Shown here one piece after another: positions 8,845 to 17,785 of a stretch of DNA of 52,467 bases (positions are counted from its first letter, which is position 1; each line of letters begins with the position of its first letter). Source of the stretch: Armatimonadaceae bacterium (GTDB taxonomy: Bacteria > Armatimonadota > Armatimonadia > Armatimonadales > Armatimonadaceae); NCBI GenBank assembly GCA_030447685.1, contig JAUJOK010000017.1, positions 45,946 to 98,412 on the forward strand, written 5' to 3'. The notes beneath the pieces were generated by a model. That model was not told where the DNA came from. It searched no databases and was given only the letters and a program-made list of their open reading frames with translations. The position numbers were made by a program, and so were the translations under genes.

Positions 8845-11141
8845 GCCGTCGTTCCCTTCCCGTGGCTGTGGATTTGCGTCCCCGAAATTACTTCCCGCAC
8901 GCAGCTTTCCAGTTCGGCGGCGCGGTGCGCGGCGGTATGCGCGCCCAGGACGCGAACACGGGCGCGCTCGCCGATAGCGCGGCGCTCCTCATCGGGCATC
9001 TCGCGCAAAAACCGCAGCGTATCGTTTTCCGAGCGCGCCATCAGAATCTCCTTGCCCGACGCAAAGAACGTCTCCAGCCCTTCCCAGCAGTCGCTGATGA
9101 TCGGCGTACCACAGGCGGCGGCCTCGAACAGGCGCACACTGGGCGAGTACCCGGCCTCGATCATATCTTTCCGCGTGATGTTCAGCGTAAACCTTTGGGA
9201 GCAATAAAAGGCGCGATGCTCGGCGGGCGGCAGATGCTCGCGCCGCTCTATGTTCCCGGGCCAGACAATCTCAGGCGGATATTGCGGCCCGGCCACCACG
9301 AAGCGGCCCTGCGGGAAGCGGCGCGCGGCGTCAAGCATCAGGCGTTCCAGCGGCGGCTGCCGGTCGTCGCTGTAGGTGCCCATATAACCGAGATCCCACA
9401 GCGGCGCGGCCTCTTCCGGGTAGTATAGCGCCGGATCGACCGCGCAGTACAGGGGCCGGGCGCGCGGCGAGCCGAACTGCTTTTCCAACCGCTCCAGTAT
9501 CGGCCCGCCGGTGAACGACAGGTACAGGTGATAGCGCGGAATAAGCGCGGGGGACAGGTATTCCGTATCTCCGCGGCCCAGCTTCGCCAGCGTCACCGGC
9601 GTATCGATGTCGTAAAAGGCGGTCACGCCCCGCGCGGTTTGCGTCACCCACTCGCCCACCGCGACGCCCTCGGGAACATAGGAGCCGACCAGCACGCAAT
9701 CGGCATTCCGCACCGCCTCACCGAAGCGCGCCTTCAAATCGGCCAGGTCCGTATATAGCTTCGTGCTGCCATAGGGAGGTTCAGGCAGGTCGCGGTTCTG
9801 GGCGTACCAGGGTACGTCGCGCTCCAGAAAAAGCACCTCGTGCCCGCGCCCGACCAATTCACGCATCAGCCCCCGGTAGGTGGTGGCGTGCCCATTGCCC
9901 CAGGAGGAGGTGATGGACAGACCGAGGAGGACGATGTTGAGACCTCTCCCCCCTACCCCCTCCCCTAAAGGGAAGGGGGAGTATATGGAACGAAACGCAG
10001 TTGTCGTGCCGTGGACAGCGGGAGAAGCTGGTGCGTCAGGCTCCCCCTTCCCTTTAGGGGAGGGGGTAGGGGGGAGAGGTCCGCCCAGCACCCGCTCCAG
10101 TTCCACGGCGCGGTGGGCATAGGTGTGCTCGGACAGGACACGGCGCAGGGCGGCGTCGCCAATATAACGCGCCTTGTCCGGCGAGAGGCTGCGCAGATGC
10201 TCCGCCACTTCGGAGCCGTTTTCGGCGACCAGTACCTCCCGGCCCGGCTCCAGAAACGAAGCGATTCCTTCCCAGGCGTCAGTAATCAGGCAGGCTCCCG
10301 CGCCTGCCGCTTCAAAAACGCGGGTCGCGGGTGAAAATCCATAGCGCGCCATGCTTTCACGGCTGATGTTCAGCACGGCACGCGGCGTGCGGTTAAAAGC
10401 GTTGTGGTCCCGCGTGTAGACGTGGCCGACATAGGCGACATTGGCGGGCGTGGGCTTGCCGTCCCAGCCGCTCCCGCCGAGCAGAAACCGACCTTCGGGA
10501 TAGGCGGCGGCAGCGTTCAGGAAAAACTCCTCGACACGCGCCTCACGATCCGGCAGGCGGTTGCCGAGAAAGCCGAGATCGCCGGTGAAGCGCAGGTCGG
10601 GCGGGGCCGGGTGGTGCGTGGATGGGTCGAGCGCATTGTAGATGGGAACGCAGCGCCGCGCGCCCAGCGCCGAATAAGTCGATATTACCGGATCGCCGCC
10701 GCCGTAGGTAAGCACGAGGTCGTACTGAGGAATCAGGCGGCGGAACGGGTCGGCAGGATTATTCTGAATGCGGTCGAGCGTGGCGGGGGCGTCCACGTCC
10801 CAGAAGGCGACAAGCGTTTCCGGCCTCTGCAAATCGAGTACGGCAGCCTCCAAGAGTTCGTCGAAGACGCCGACACCACTGGCCTTGACGATCAGGTCTG
10901 CGCCACGCGCGCTTTCGAGTGCGCGCAGCACGCCCTCCTCGCCCTCGCCGGGATACACCACCACGCGCGCCCATTCCGGGTCGGGCAGATCGCGGTGCTG
11001 CTGGCGGTTGTAAGCGTCCGGCTCATAAAAGGCGACATGGTGCCCCCGCTCGTGCAGAGCGCGGATAATGCCCCGGTAATAGGTGGCCGCGCCGTTCCAG
11101 TAGGCGGACACCAGGCTGGAGCCGAAAAACGCGATATTCAC
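8838..11141 (-). CDS. Double CgeB-like glycosyltransferase fused through a palindromic element
   Basis: This 767-residue protein holds two complete, homologous GT-B modules: residues 1-353 (MNIAFFGSSLVSAYWNGAAT... to ...HRAVELERVLGG) and residues 402-767 (NIVLLGLSITSSWGNGHAT... onward). Each carries the CgeB/DUF3880-type pattern, with a C-terminal sugar-nucleotide site: RVFEAAGAGACLITDAWEG in the first, RLFEAAACGTPIISDCWEG in the second. The 47-residue join (354-400) is encoded entirely by a 141-bp inverted-repeat element. The second module lacks its own start Met at the expected place. Ancestrally this was probably two adjacent genes, as in the next gene upstream. It overlaps both neighbours by a few bases and should act at the cytoplasmic membrane in surface glycan assembly. 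Confidence 0.85.
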   Translation of the reverse strand: MNIAFFGSSLVSAYWNGAATYYRGIIRALHERGHHVAFYEPDAYNRQQHRDLPDPEWARVVVYPGEGEEGVLRALESARGADLIVKASGVGVFDELLEAAVLDLQRPETLVAFWDVDAPATLDRIQNNPADPFRRLIPQYDLVLTYGGGDPVISTYSALGARRCVPIYNALDPSTHHPAPPDLRFTGDLGFLGNRLPDREARVEEFFLNAAAAYPEGRFLLGGSGWDGKPTPANVAYVGHVYTRDHNAFNRTPRAVLNISRESMARYGFSPATRVFEAAGAGACLITDAWEGIASFLEPGREVLVAENGSEVAEHLRSLSPDKARYIGDAALRRVLSEHTYAHRAVELERVLGGPLPPTPSPKGKGEPDAPASPAVHGTTTAFRSIYSPFPLGEGVGGRGLNIVLLGLSITSSWGNGHATTYRGLMRELVGRGHEVLFLERDVPWYAQNRDLPEPPYGSTKLYTDLADLKARFGEAVRNADCVLVGSYVPEGVAVGEWVTQTARGVTAFYDIDTPVTLAKLGRGDTEYLSPALIPRYHLYLSFTGGPILERLEKQFGSPRARPLYCAVDPALYYPEEAAPLWDLGYMGTYSDDRQPPLERLMLDAARRFPQGRFVVAGPQYPPEIVWPGNIERREHLPPAEHRAFYCSQRFTLNITRKDMIEAGYSPSVRLFEAAACGTPIISDCWEGLETFFASGKEILMARSENDTLRFLREMPDEERRAIGERARVRVLGAHTAAHRAAELESCVREVISGTQIHSHGKGTTAC
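9941..10081. repeat. 141-bp palindromic element with 41-bp perfect arms inside a glycosyltransferase ORF
   Basis: Arms 9941-9981 and 10041-10081 are perfect reverse complements, separated by a 59-bp centre. The length is exactly 47 codons, and on the coding strand all codons are sense. The translated ends (PLPPTPSPKGKGE and SPFPLGEGVGGRG) are the Pro/Gly-rich type seen when CT/GA-rich bacterial palindromes are read through. It sits precisely between two homologous enzyme modules. Confidence 0.93.
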
Positions 11142-12229
11142 GCGCTCAACTCGCCGTAAATAGCCAGCAGTTCGCCCACACGATGGGCGCAGGTGTGGCG
11201 GGCAAGGATCGTTTGCAGGCCGTGCGCGGCGAGCGACTGCGCTTTATCCATGTCCGCCAGCAGCGCCTTCAGGTGCGCCTGCATCTCATCGCCGTTCTGC
11301 GCCACCAGGAAATCTTCGCCGGGCGTGAAAAGTCCTTCGGCATCCTCCCACGGCGCGGTAACGAGCGGAATGCCGCAGGCCAGCACCTCGAAAACGCGGA
11401 TGGTGGGAATACCGGGGAGCGCACGGACATACGGACGGCGCGGAACATGGACAGTAACACGAAAGCGGGCGAACACCTGTGGCGCTTCGAAATTGGGCAG
11501 CCAGCCGCAATACTCGATACCGGCGTCTTTGAGCGCCTTGCGGGCGTGGTCCGGGTAACGAACGCCGTGGACACGGGCACGCAGTCCCAGCGCCTTGACG
11601 GGGCCAAGCAGAAACTCGTGCAGCTCCGCCGTGCGCTCTTCATCGCCCCAGTTTCCGATCCAGACCAGATCGCCTTCCCGCTCCGTGCCTTCCAATGGGT
11701 GGAAAACGCGCGTATCCGCCGCCTCATGCCAGGTCCAGGCGCGCGCCGCCCAGCCGCGAGACAGATATAAATCCCGGATCACGCCGCCGAAGGCCAGCAC
11801 CCCGTCATAGTTTGACAGGTCGTAGGCGGCCATGCTCTGGGCGTCGGTGACGGCGCGATGGTGGGTGTCGTGGAAAAGCAGCCGGTAATGACCCACCCGC
11901 GCCCGGTGCGCCCCGATGCGCCGCACCAGATCGTGGTCGTTCCATTCGTGGACAAGCGCCAGGTCCGCACCGTCCAGCGCCGTGTCCAGATCGAGCGTCG
12001 CCGGATCGTATTGAATGCTGTCCAGTCCAGGGTACGCCGCGCGGAAACCGGCAATGGGGGTATCGCCATGCTCTTTGCGGAGATTCTGCAGACTCCAGGC
12101 GTCCTTCGGCTCGTACACACGTACGTCGTGGCCGCGCGCCAGAAGTTCCCCGACCACGCCGCGCAGAAAATGGGCGTTGCCGTGGTTCCAGTCGGACAGG
12201 AGCGAGTGATAAAACATTACGATGCGCAA
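11138..12229 (-). CDS. CgeB/DUF3880-like glycosyltransferase
   Basis: This 363-residue protein has a GT-B fold in which the N-terminal half contains YHSLLSDWNHGNAHFLRGVV and FHDTHHRAV, and the C-terminal half contains LVWIGNWGDEERTAEL and IRVFEVLACGIPLVTAPWEDAEGLF, the family donor-binding region. It is homologous to both modules of the following double enzyme, pointing to a local gene-amplification series. It overlaps the next gene by 4 bp and the preceding GT4 gene by 13 bp, so translation is probably coupled. It should add a sugar to the same glycan; donor and acceptor are unknown. Confidence 0.85.
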   Translation of the reverse strand: MRIVMFYHSLLSDWNHGNAHFLRGVVGELLARGHDVRVYEPKDAWSLQNLRKEHGDTPIAGFRAAYPGLDSIQYDPATLDLDTALDGADLALVHEWNDHDLVRRIGAHRARVGHYRLLFHDTHHRAVTDAQSMAAYDLSNYDGVLAFGGVIRDLYLSRGWAARAWTWHEAADTRVFHPLEGTEREGDLVWIGNWGDEERTAELHEFLLGPVKALGLRARVHGVRYPDHARKALKDAGIEYCGWLPNFEAPQVFARFRVTVHVPRRPYVRALPGIPTIRVFEVLACGIPLVTAPWEDAEGLFTPGEDFLVAQNGDEMQAHLKALLADMDKAQSLAAHGLQTILARHTCAHRVGELLAIYGELSA

Positions 12230-13377
12230 GCGGGCACCTCGCCGGTAACGGGAATAGTATGGCTCCCCAGCGGTGCAGCCGCTGGGGGGCAGGGGGGCTT
12301 ACCCGACCGCTCGCGGACAAGCGCATCGTAAACGCTTCTATAACGCGCCGCCATCGCTTGCGACGAAAGATCAAGCGTCCGGAAGCGGGCGCGGGCAGCC
12401 ATCGCGCGGCAGCGGTCGGGGTCATGCATCAGGCCGGAAATGGCTGCTTCGAGAGCGTCCGTATCGTCCGGGGGCACGAAGACGGCGGCCTCGTCCCAGT
12501 TCTCGCGCAGGCTGGGAATATCGCCCAGCACCAGTGCGCAGCCCGCCAGCGCCGCTTCCAGCACGGAAAGACCGAAGGGTTCATAGCGCGCGGGCAGGGC
12601 GTACACGGCGGCGCGGGCCAGCCAATCGGCGACGGCCTCGGGGCGCAGGCGGCCCAGGGGCCGCACGGAACCGGCAGGGGCGACGCCGCCCTCCGGGTGC
12701 GCCTGCTCGCCCGCGACATACACCGGCCACGCAAGATGGGGCGCGACCTGTTCCAGCGCCGCCAGATTCTTCGCCTGGTCCCACAGGCGGCCCGCGCTGA
12801 ACACGAACTCCTGCTTTTTACCGGGCGCAAACAGGGCGGCGGTGCGCCCGTTGGGGATGACCTGCGCGGGGGAAAACGGGCCGTAATGTTGTTCCAATGC
12901 GCCCAGCATGGCCGCCGTCGGCGCAATCACGCGGCTGACGGAGCGCAGACCCTGAGTCACAACTTCCCGATATCGATCCCATTCCGGTGGCGCGTCCTCG
13001 CCGCGCACGGCCTGCCACCAGGAAAGGACACAGGAATGACCGACCACCAGCGTTGGTGCACGCCAGGGCAGCGCGCCGTGCGCGTAGCCGTTCAAATGGA
13101 TGATGTCGGGCTGCAAGGAGGCTTCCAGGTCAAGCAGCCATTCGCCCGCGCGCTCGACATCCTGCCATGGGTCGTCCATCCATTCCAGCTTGAACGCGCT
13201 TTCAAAGATTTCCAGGTTCGGAACCGCCGCCGCCGCCTCTTCCTTCTGGTCACGGGTCAGGGGCCTGCCCATCGTCGCGAGCGCAGTTTGGACGCCGAGG
13301 CAATTCAGCGCGCCCGCCAGTTCGAGAGAATACGTCCACACGCCGCCGACCGTATCGGCGGTCATCAGCACCTTCAT
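12217..13377 (-). CDS. GT4-family glycosyltransferase
   Basis: From ATG 13377 (an ATGA overlap with the upstream stop) the protein has 386 residues. It begins MKVLMTADTVGGVWTYSLEL, a typical GT-B start with the glycine-rich N-terminal loop. It carries SAGRLWDQAKNL and the retaining-GT EX7E motif EPFGLSVLE (E266 and E274) followed by AALAGCALVLGDIPSLREN. Such enzymes transfer a sugar from a nucleotide donor with retention of configuration. The C-terminal 25 residues are Pro-rich and poorly conserved-looking. It is the third gene of the cluster. Confidence 0.88.
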   Translation of the reverse strand: MKVLMTADTVGGVWTYSLELAGALNCLGVQTALATMGRPLTRDQKEEAAAAVPNLEIFESAFKLEWMDDPWQDVERAGEWLLDLEASLQPDIIHLNGYAHGALPWRAPTLVVGHSCVLSWWQAVRGEDAPPEWDRYREVVTQGLRSVSRVIAPTAAMLGALEQHYGPFSPAQVIPNGRTAALFAPGKKQEFVFSAGRLWDQAKNLAALEQVAPHLAWPVYVAGEQAHPEGGVAPAGSVRPLGRLRPEAVADWLARAAVYALPARYEPFGLSVLEAALAGCALVLGDIPSLRENWDEAAVFVPPDDTDALEAAISGLMHDPDRCRAMAARARFRTLDLSSQAMAARYRSVYDALVRERSGKPPCPPAAAPLGSHTIPVTGEVPACAS

Positions 13378-14345
13378 TGCGCGCACGTCACCAGCGCCTT
13401 GAGAAATCCGTCCGGGCGGGCGTCGGTGAGAGCGAGGGCGTCGCCGAGATTTTCCAGCGGGAAGGTGTGCGTGTAGAGGGGCAGCGGATCGAGTTCACCG
13501 CTCTGCACGGCGTCTACGGCGGCGCGCATACCGTCCAGGTAAAGCTGCGGGTCGCGCTCATGGGCGTTGATCACATCCAGGCCGCGCCAGTTCCAGAGCT
13601 GCATGTTGACCTGCCGGAGGCCGTCCTGATGGTATCCGGCGACGATCAGACGCCCGCGCACGCCGGTCAGCTCACCCGCCAGATCGAGCGGCCACTGTTT
13701 GCCGACCGCTTCGATGACGCACTCACAGAACGCCCCGCCGGTCAGCTCCCCCACCCGTTCCATGATACGCCAGTGATCGTCCATCGGGATGGTTTCCGCC
13801 GCGCCCAGCGAACGGGCGATATCAAGCGCGAAGGGACGGCGTGTGATGGCGATAACCCGCGCCCCGGCATTGGCAGCAAGGCGCGTCAGCAGCGCGCCCA
13901 GAAAACCGATGCCGATGATGGCGACGGTCTGGCCGGGTCGAACGTCGCTGCGCCGGAAGATATTCAGCGCACAGCCCAGCGGCTCGCCGGGAAAGGGCTT
14001 GTCCTCCAAAGCCGCCGGAAGCTTTACTACGGTGCTTTGCGCGGCCACGTCGTACTCGGCGTAGGAGCGCTGAGCAAGCGTCGCCACCCGGTCATCAATG
14101 GCAAGACCAGTGACGTTAGCGCCGACGGCGTCTATGCGTCCCCAGCCTTCATGCCCCAGTCCGCCCGGCTCCATCGGGTAGGAAAACCATTCGCGGCCTT
14201 GCCACGGCGGCAGGTTCGAGGCGCAGACACCGCAGCCCTCCAGACGGATGCGCACTTCGTCCGGCCCCGGCTCGGGAACCGGCGCATCTTCGATAACGAT
14301 ACGGCCCGGCTCCGCCAGAACGGCGGCGCGCATGGTACGGCTCAT
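13374..14345 (-). CDS. Zinc-type medium-chain dehydrogenase/reductase
   Basis: From ATG 14345 (ATGA overlap with the upstream stop) the protein has 323 residues. It has the catalytic-zinc motif GCGVCASN (Cys41), GHEGWG (His65/Glu66) and a Rossmann motif IIGIGFLGALLTRLAANAGARV. The four-Cys structural zinc loop of classical alcohol dehydrogenases is absent, as in several sugar and polyol dehydrogenases. In this operon it probably oxidises or reduces a sugar or nucleotide-sugar intermediate. An internal ATG at 14333 would also give a plausible start. Confidence 0.85.
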   Translation of the reverse strand: MSRTMRAAVLAEPGRIVIEDAPVPEPGPDEVRIRLEGCGVCASNLPPWQGREWFSYPMEPGGLGHEGWGRIDAVGANVTGLAIDDRVATLAQRSYAEYDVAAQSTVVKLPAALEDKPFPGEPLGCALNIFRRSDVRPGQTVAIIGIGFLGALLTRLAANAGARVIAITRRPFALDIARSLGAAETIPMDDHWRIMERVGELTGGAFCECVIEAVGKQWPLDLAGELTGVRGRLIVAGYHQDGLRQVNMQLWNWRGLDVINAHERDPQLYLDGMRAAVDAVQSGELDPLPLYTHTFPLENLGDALALTDARPDGFLKALVTCAQ

Positions 14346-16315
14346 TTCGCGCCTCGCCGCGCCTGGAGCAACCATTCGTACAGCGTTTCGACGCCCTCGC
14401 AAAAGCCGGTGCGCCGCGTCCAGCCGGTCGCCTGCTCGAATTTGCGCGTATCGCTGACATAGTATCGCTGGTCGCCGGGCCGCCAGTCATCGCGTTTGAC
14501 GCCGGGCTTCTTGTCGTGCAGCCGCCCGATCAGGTCCACCAATTCGATGAGGCTAGTCGTGTTGGTTGGGCCGCCGCCGATATTAAACGCCTGCCCGGAC
14601 AGCGCTCCAATGTTCTGCTGGGCAAGCAGGAACGCCTCCACCAGATCACCGACGAACAGTACGTCGCGCACCTGCATACCGTCACCGTACAGAGTAATGG
14701 GCCTGCCTTCGAGAGCGCGGATCAGGAAGTGCGCCACCCAGCCCTGATCCTCGGTGCCGAACTGGTGCGGGCCGTAGATACAGCTCATGCGGAAGACGAC
14801 GGCGGGAATACCGAACGTGCGCGCATAGTCGATCACGTACTGGTCGGCCGTCCCCTTCGAGCAGCCGTAGGGGCTGTGAAAGTCCAGCGGGCGCTCTTCA
14901 CCGATGCCGCACGCGCGCAGTTCAGCATTCTCCGGCTCGTAGCGCCCGCCTTCCAGGCGCAGCGTAACGTCGTCCAGCCCGCCATAGACTTTGTTGGTCG
15001 AGGTGAAGACCAGCGAAGGCGGGTCGGGGAGGCCGCGCAGCGCTTCCAGCAGGTTCAGCGTACCCCGCGCATTGATCTCAAAGTCGCTGATGGGATCATT
15101 AAGGCTGGTGGTCACCGCAACCTGCGCCGCCAGATGAAACACCTGATCGGCGTTTTTTAACGCAGGCCGCAGCGCGAACGGGTCGCGCACATCGGCGACC
15201 TCGATACGTGCCCGGTCGCCATGCGTCGCGCGCAGCCAGCGCAGGTTCTGCTCGACGCCGGGCCGCGACAGATTGTCGTACAACAGGACGGAGCGGTCGT
15301 CCTGAAGCAGACGGTGCGCCAGATTGGTGCCGACAAAGCCCGCGCCGCCGGTGATCACTACGGGGCGCTCCTGCGCAGACGGCAGTGTCGCGGGCCTGCC
15401 CAGCCAGGCCCATTCACGCACCGCAGGCAGACCGCCATCGGCCCACAACCGGCCCAGCAGCTTCGGGGTGCCATTGGCGCGACGCAGCCCGAAATGGTAT
15501 TCGCGCTCGTCGGAGTGAAAGCCGTCCACGGTGGGCAGGTTCGGGTCGAGGTCCTGCGCGGCGTACCAGTAGACGCGACTTACCGGCGCGTCCATCGCCT
15601 CCACAAACGCGGTTAACTGCTGCCGTTCGTCATTGCGAAAGGTAGAATATCCGGTTTCGGTGATCCAGATTTCGGCGGAGGAGCCGTGATTGTCCAGCAC
15701 CTCGCGCACCCGCGCCACATTGCTTGCCCAGCCTTCCCACCAGAACTCGAACGTAATCGGAAAGCTGTGTATGCCGACCGCATCTATCTGCTGCATGACG
15801 CGCCGCTCGCACATCAGCCGTATCCAGTGCGGGTCTACGGGGCCGGGGCCGCCCAGCACGGTCTTTTTGCCGCGCTGCTTCGCCCAGTAGGCCGCGCCGC
15901 CGACCATGTGGCTGAAAAGATACCATTCCGGGTCGAGGGTCACGTCCCACTCGCGCAGGTTGTTCGGCTCGTTCCAGAGTTCGACCCACTCGAAATGCTC
16001 GCCGAAGCGGGTGATCATCTGATCGAGAAAGTCGGCGTACCATTTGGGGTCACGCGGCGGGGAAGACGTTTTCGAGACGATGCCCAGCGAGGGCGGCGTG
16101 TACAGAAAACAGGGGAGCAGATTCACCTGCGCTGCGAGACGGGGAAACAGCCACGAATACCAGTCTTCGCCTTCCGGTGTCAGCCAATCCGCCCATGAAA
16201 TGCCCGTCCGCAGTTCCCGCACGCCCAGGGCCTTCAAGTCGGCCAGCACCCGCTCCACCCGTTCGTGCTCACCTGGCCGAAACCATTCCAGCACGCCAAT
16301 CAACGGCTCGGTCAT
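14342..16315 (-). CDS. Fusion of a GH-A clan glycosidase-like domain with an NAD-dependent nucleotide-sugar epimerase
   Basis: The N-terminal half (about 1-300) is a TIM-barrel glycoside hydrolase-like domain: ELWNEPNN carries the expected acid/base Glu and WITETGYS the expected nucleophile Glu. The second half (about 315-657) is an extended SDR epimerase/dehydratase with TGGAGFVG, a YGCSK catalytic Tyr/Lys pair, and resemblance to CDP-paratose/UDP-sugar 4-epimerases. The glycosidase may act on, or simply bind, the product of its cluster. ATG 16315 is chosen (MTEPLIGVLEWF); GTG 16333 would add six residues. It is the first gene of the operon, overlapping the dehydrogenase by 4 bp. Both active sites look intact. 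Confidence 0.85.
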   Translation of the reverse strand: MTEPLIGVLEWFRPGEHERVERVLADLKALGVRELRTGISWADWLTPEGEDWYSWLFPRLAAQVNLLPCFLYTPPSLGIVSKTSSPPRDPKWYADFLDQMITRFGEHFEWVELWNEPNNLREWDVTLDPEWYLFSHMVGGAAYWAKQRGKKTVLGGPGPVDPHWIRLMCERRVMQQIDAVGIHSFPITFEFWWEGWASNVARVREVLDNHGSSAEIWITETGYSTFRNDERQQLTAFVEAMDAPVSRVYWYAAQDLDPNLPTVDGFHSDEREYHFGLRRANGTPKLLGRLWADGGLPAVREWAWLGRPATLPSAQERPVVITGGAGFVGTNLAHRLLQDDRSVLLYDNLSRPGVEQNLRWLRATHGDRARIEVADVRDPFALRPALKNADQVFHLAAQVAVTTSLNDPISDFEINARGTLNLLEALRGLPDPPSLVFTSTNKVYGGLDDVTLRLEGGRYEPENAELRACGIGEERPLDFHSPYGCSKGTADQYVIDYARTFGIPAVVFRMSCIYGPHQFGTEDQGWVAHFLIRALEGRPITLYGDGMQVRDVLFVGDLVEAFLLAQQNIGALSGQAFNIGGGPTNTTSLIELVDLIGRLHDKKPGVKRDDWRPGDQRYYVSDTRKFEQATGWTRRTGFCEGVETLYEWLLQARRGAK

Positions 16316-16792
16316 TTCGTCGCTTGTCCCCACACGGTTATGATGAATTCCTTTTCAGTGCGTTTTGCGGCGCGGGCGCGCACACGCCCTGCCTGCCCTT
16401 CCCGGCGTCGGGATATGTTCTTCGCAACGTGGTTCTGCGGCTCAGGAAGACCCGCCTGCACAGCCGACGCGGATACCGGAGGAAGCGCCACGCGAGGGTA
16501 CGTGGTCGTCTGTGAATCGATGAAACGCAGGGATAAAGCACATGTCACTCGTAAAACAGCCTTGCTTGGCGCGGAGGTTCTTCTTCCCACCCGCTAAACT
16601 ACGGGAAAGGATACCCGAATCCAGCGAATAAGGCAAGCAGTGACAGAAGATACAGCAGAAAATGAGGAAGATGGCCCGTTTCCGGGGCAGAAGCACCAAA
16701 ACGGGATCGAAGCGCATTCTATAGTGCGCCCCGGCAGGTATCATAACAGGGTGAATCACACTTTAATGTTCATCCGGGCTTGCTAAACAATA
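16316..16792. other. Intergenic region upstream of the glycan operon; no convincing gene
   Basis: About 475 bp separate the divergent glycan operon and membrane-protein gene. Open frames exist on the minus strand (16442-16759) but show no domain, signal or ribosome site. A weak promoter-like pair on the minus strand, TTGCCT (16631-16636), 17 bp, TATCCT (16608-16613), could drive the glycan operon through a leader of about 285 nt. Confidence 0.4.
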
Positions 16793-17308
16793 ATGCCCTC
16801 CAATGCAACCGGACCTGCTGATGGGAAAAAGGCTCAATCAACAGCGCGGTTGCTGAGGGCCTATGCCGCCGCCTGGCTGCTGACAGTAATATTACTGTGC
16901 CTTCCGAGCGATTCTCATCTGGGGGGAAAGGCTGAGGCTCCGCTGCCGATCCCGATACCGTATCCACCGGTGGCGGTAGGTTCGTCCATGTACCACGTCC
17001 TGCCCTATTCCCTCTTCCTGTTCTTCGTGTTGATCCTGCTGCTCAGTATTTTGCTGTTACGCGGTAGGCAGACGTGGCGGCTCAGCCTGGCGCTCACCAC
17101 GGGAGGCAGCCTGGCGGCAGGGCTATCCTTCTCCTTAGCGCATTCTCACGCCGCCATTGTCAGCGAGATCTGGATCGGCCTGCTTCTTGGTGTGAAGATT
17201 CTGGCAGCTATGGCTGCCGCTTCGGCATTGCTCGCGTTCTTGATCCATTGGGTTCGCCGCGCCGCTCCCCCGCGCGCTGCCGAACCAGGCTCAGCGAGTC
17301 CCAAGTAG
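16793..17308 (+). CDS. Hypothetical four-helix membrane protein
   Basis: This 171-residue protein has four predicted membrane helices, at about 22-40, 68-90, 97-113 and 121-148, with a Pro-rich loop (PLPIPIPYPPV) between the first and second and a basic, Ala/Pro-rich C-terminus. No family is recognised. No strong ribosome site precedes the ATG. It stands alone between the divergent glycan operon and the padR promoter. Codon use and composition resemble the surroundings. It is a hypothetical inner-membrane protein and the existence of the gene is reasonably supported by the coherent hydrophobic pattern. Confidence 0.55.
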   Translation: MPSNATGPADGKKAQSTARLLRAYAAAWLLTVILLCLPSDSHLGGKAEAPLPIPIPYPPVAVGSSMYHVLPYSLFLFFVLILLLSILLLRGRQTWRLSLALTTGGSLAAGLSFSLAHSHAAIVSEIWIGLLLGVKILAAMAAASALLAFLIHWVRRAAPPRAAEPGSASPK

Positions 17309-17382
17309 GGACGAACAAGTAAAACGAGCCGCCTCGTCTGAATGTGCAATCTCCGACACTTCCCGACTTTTTTCCGGAACAG

Positions 17383-17411
17383 TTGACATTGCGCCTTATT
17401 TATTCCATAAT
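17383..17411 (+). promoter_or_regulatory. Strong promoter for padR
   Basis: TTGACA (17383-17388), a 17-bp spacer and CATAAT (17406-17411) lie 30 bp upstream of the padR ATG, matching the same consensus as the murA promoter. PadR regulators usually repress their own operon, so this AT-rich stretch is the probable operator region. Confidence 0.75.
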
Positions 17412-17440
17412 TAGAAGAAATTGACAGCAGGACGGGTTTT

Positions 17441-17785
17441 ATGAAACCGACAAAACAACTGGGCGACCTGGACGAATTGGTGCTCCTGGCGATTGCGCGA
17501 CTACAGGAGGATGCGTACGGCGTGAGCATCAGAAAGCGGGTTGAGGAGGCGACGAATAGACCAGCTTCGATTGGGGCTATCTACGCGGCGCTGGAACGGC
17601 TGGAAGACCAGGGCTTTATCAGTTCCCGGCAGGGCGAGCCAACTGCCGAGCGGGGCGGACGCGCGAAACGGTACTTCAAAGTCGAGGGGGCAGGCATAGC
17701 GGCTCTCCGTGAGGCGGACGAGATTCGCGCGAAGATGCGGGAAGGCGCGAACCTGGGATGGCTGCCGCAAGGAGGTGTAGCGTGA
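17441..17785 (+). CDS. PadR-family transcriptional regulator
   Basis: This 114-residue protein has the PadR winged-helix domain: LDELVLLAIARLQEDAYGVSI opening, SIGAIYAALERLEDQGFISSR recognition helix and wing, then RYFKVEGAGIAAL. PadR proteins of this subgroup usually sit directly in front of a membrane transporter or permease that they repress. Here the stop overlaps the start of a short partner (GTGA), so the two are translationally coupled. The promoter directly upstream is strong. The ligand is unknown. Confidence 0.88.
   Translation: MKPTKQLGDLDELVLLAIARLQEDAYGVSIRKRVEEATNRPASIGAIYAALERLEDQGFISSRQGEPTAERGGRAKRYFKVEGAGIAALREADEIRAKMREGANLGWLPQGGVA

Noticed and set aside
16442-16759. Possible minus-strand gene before the glycan operon
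   Set aside because: No ribosome site, domain or membrane pattern of a coherent protein; composition looks non-coding.
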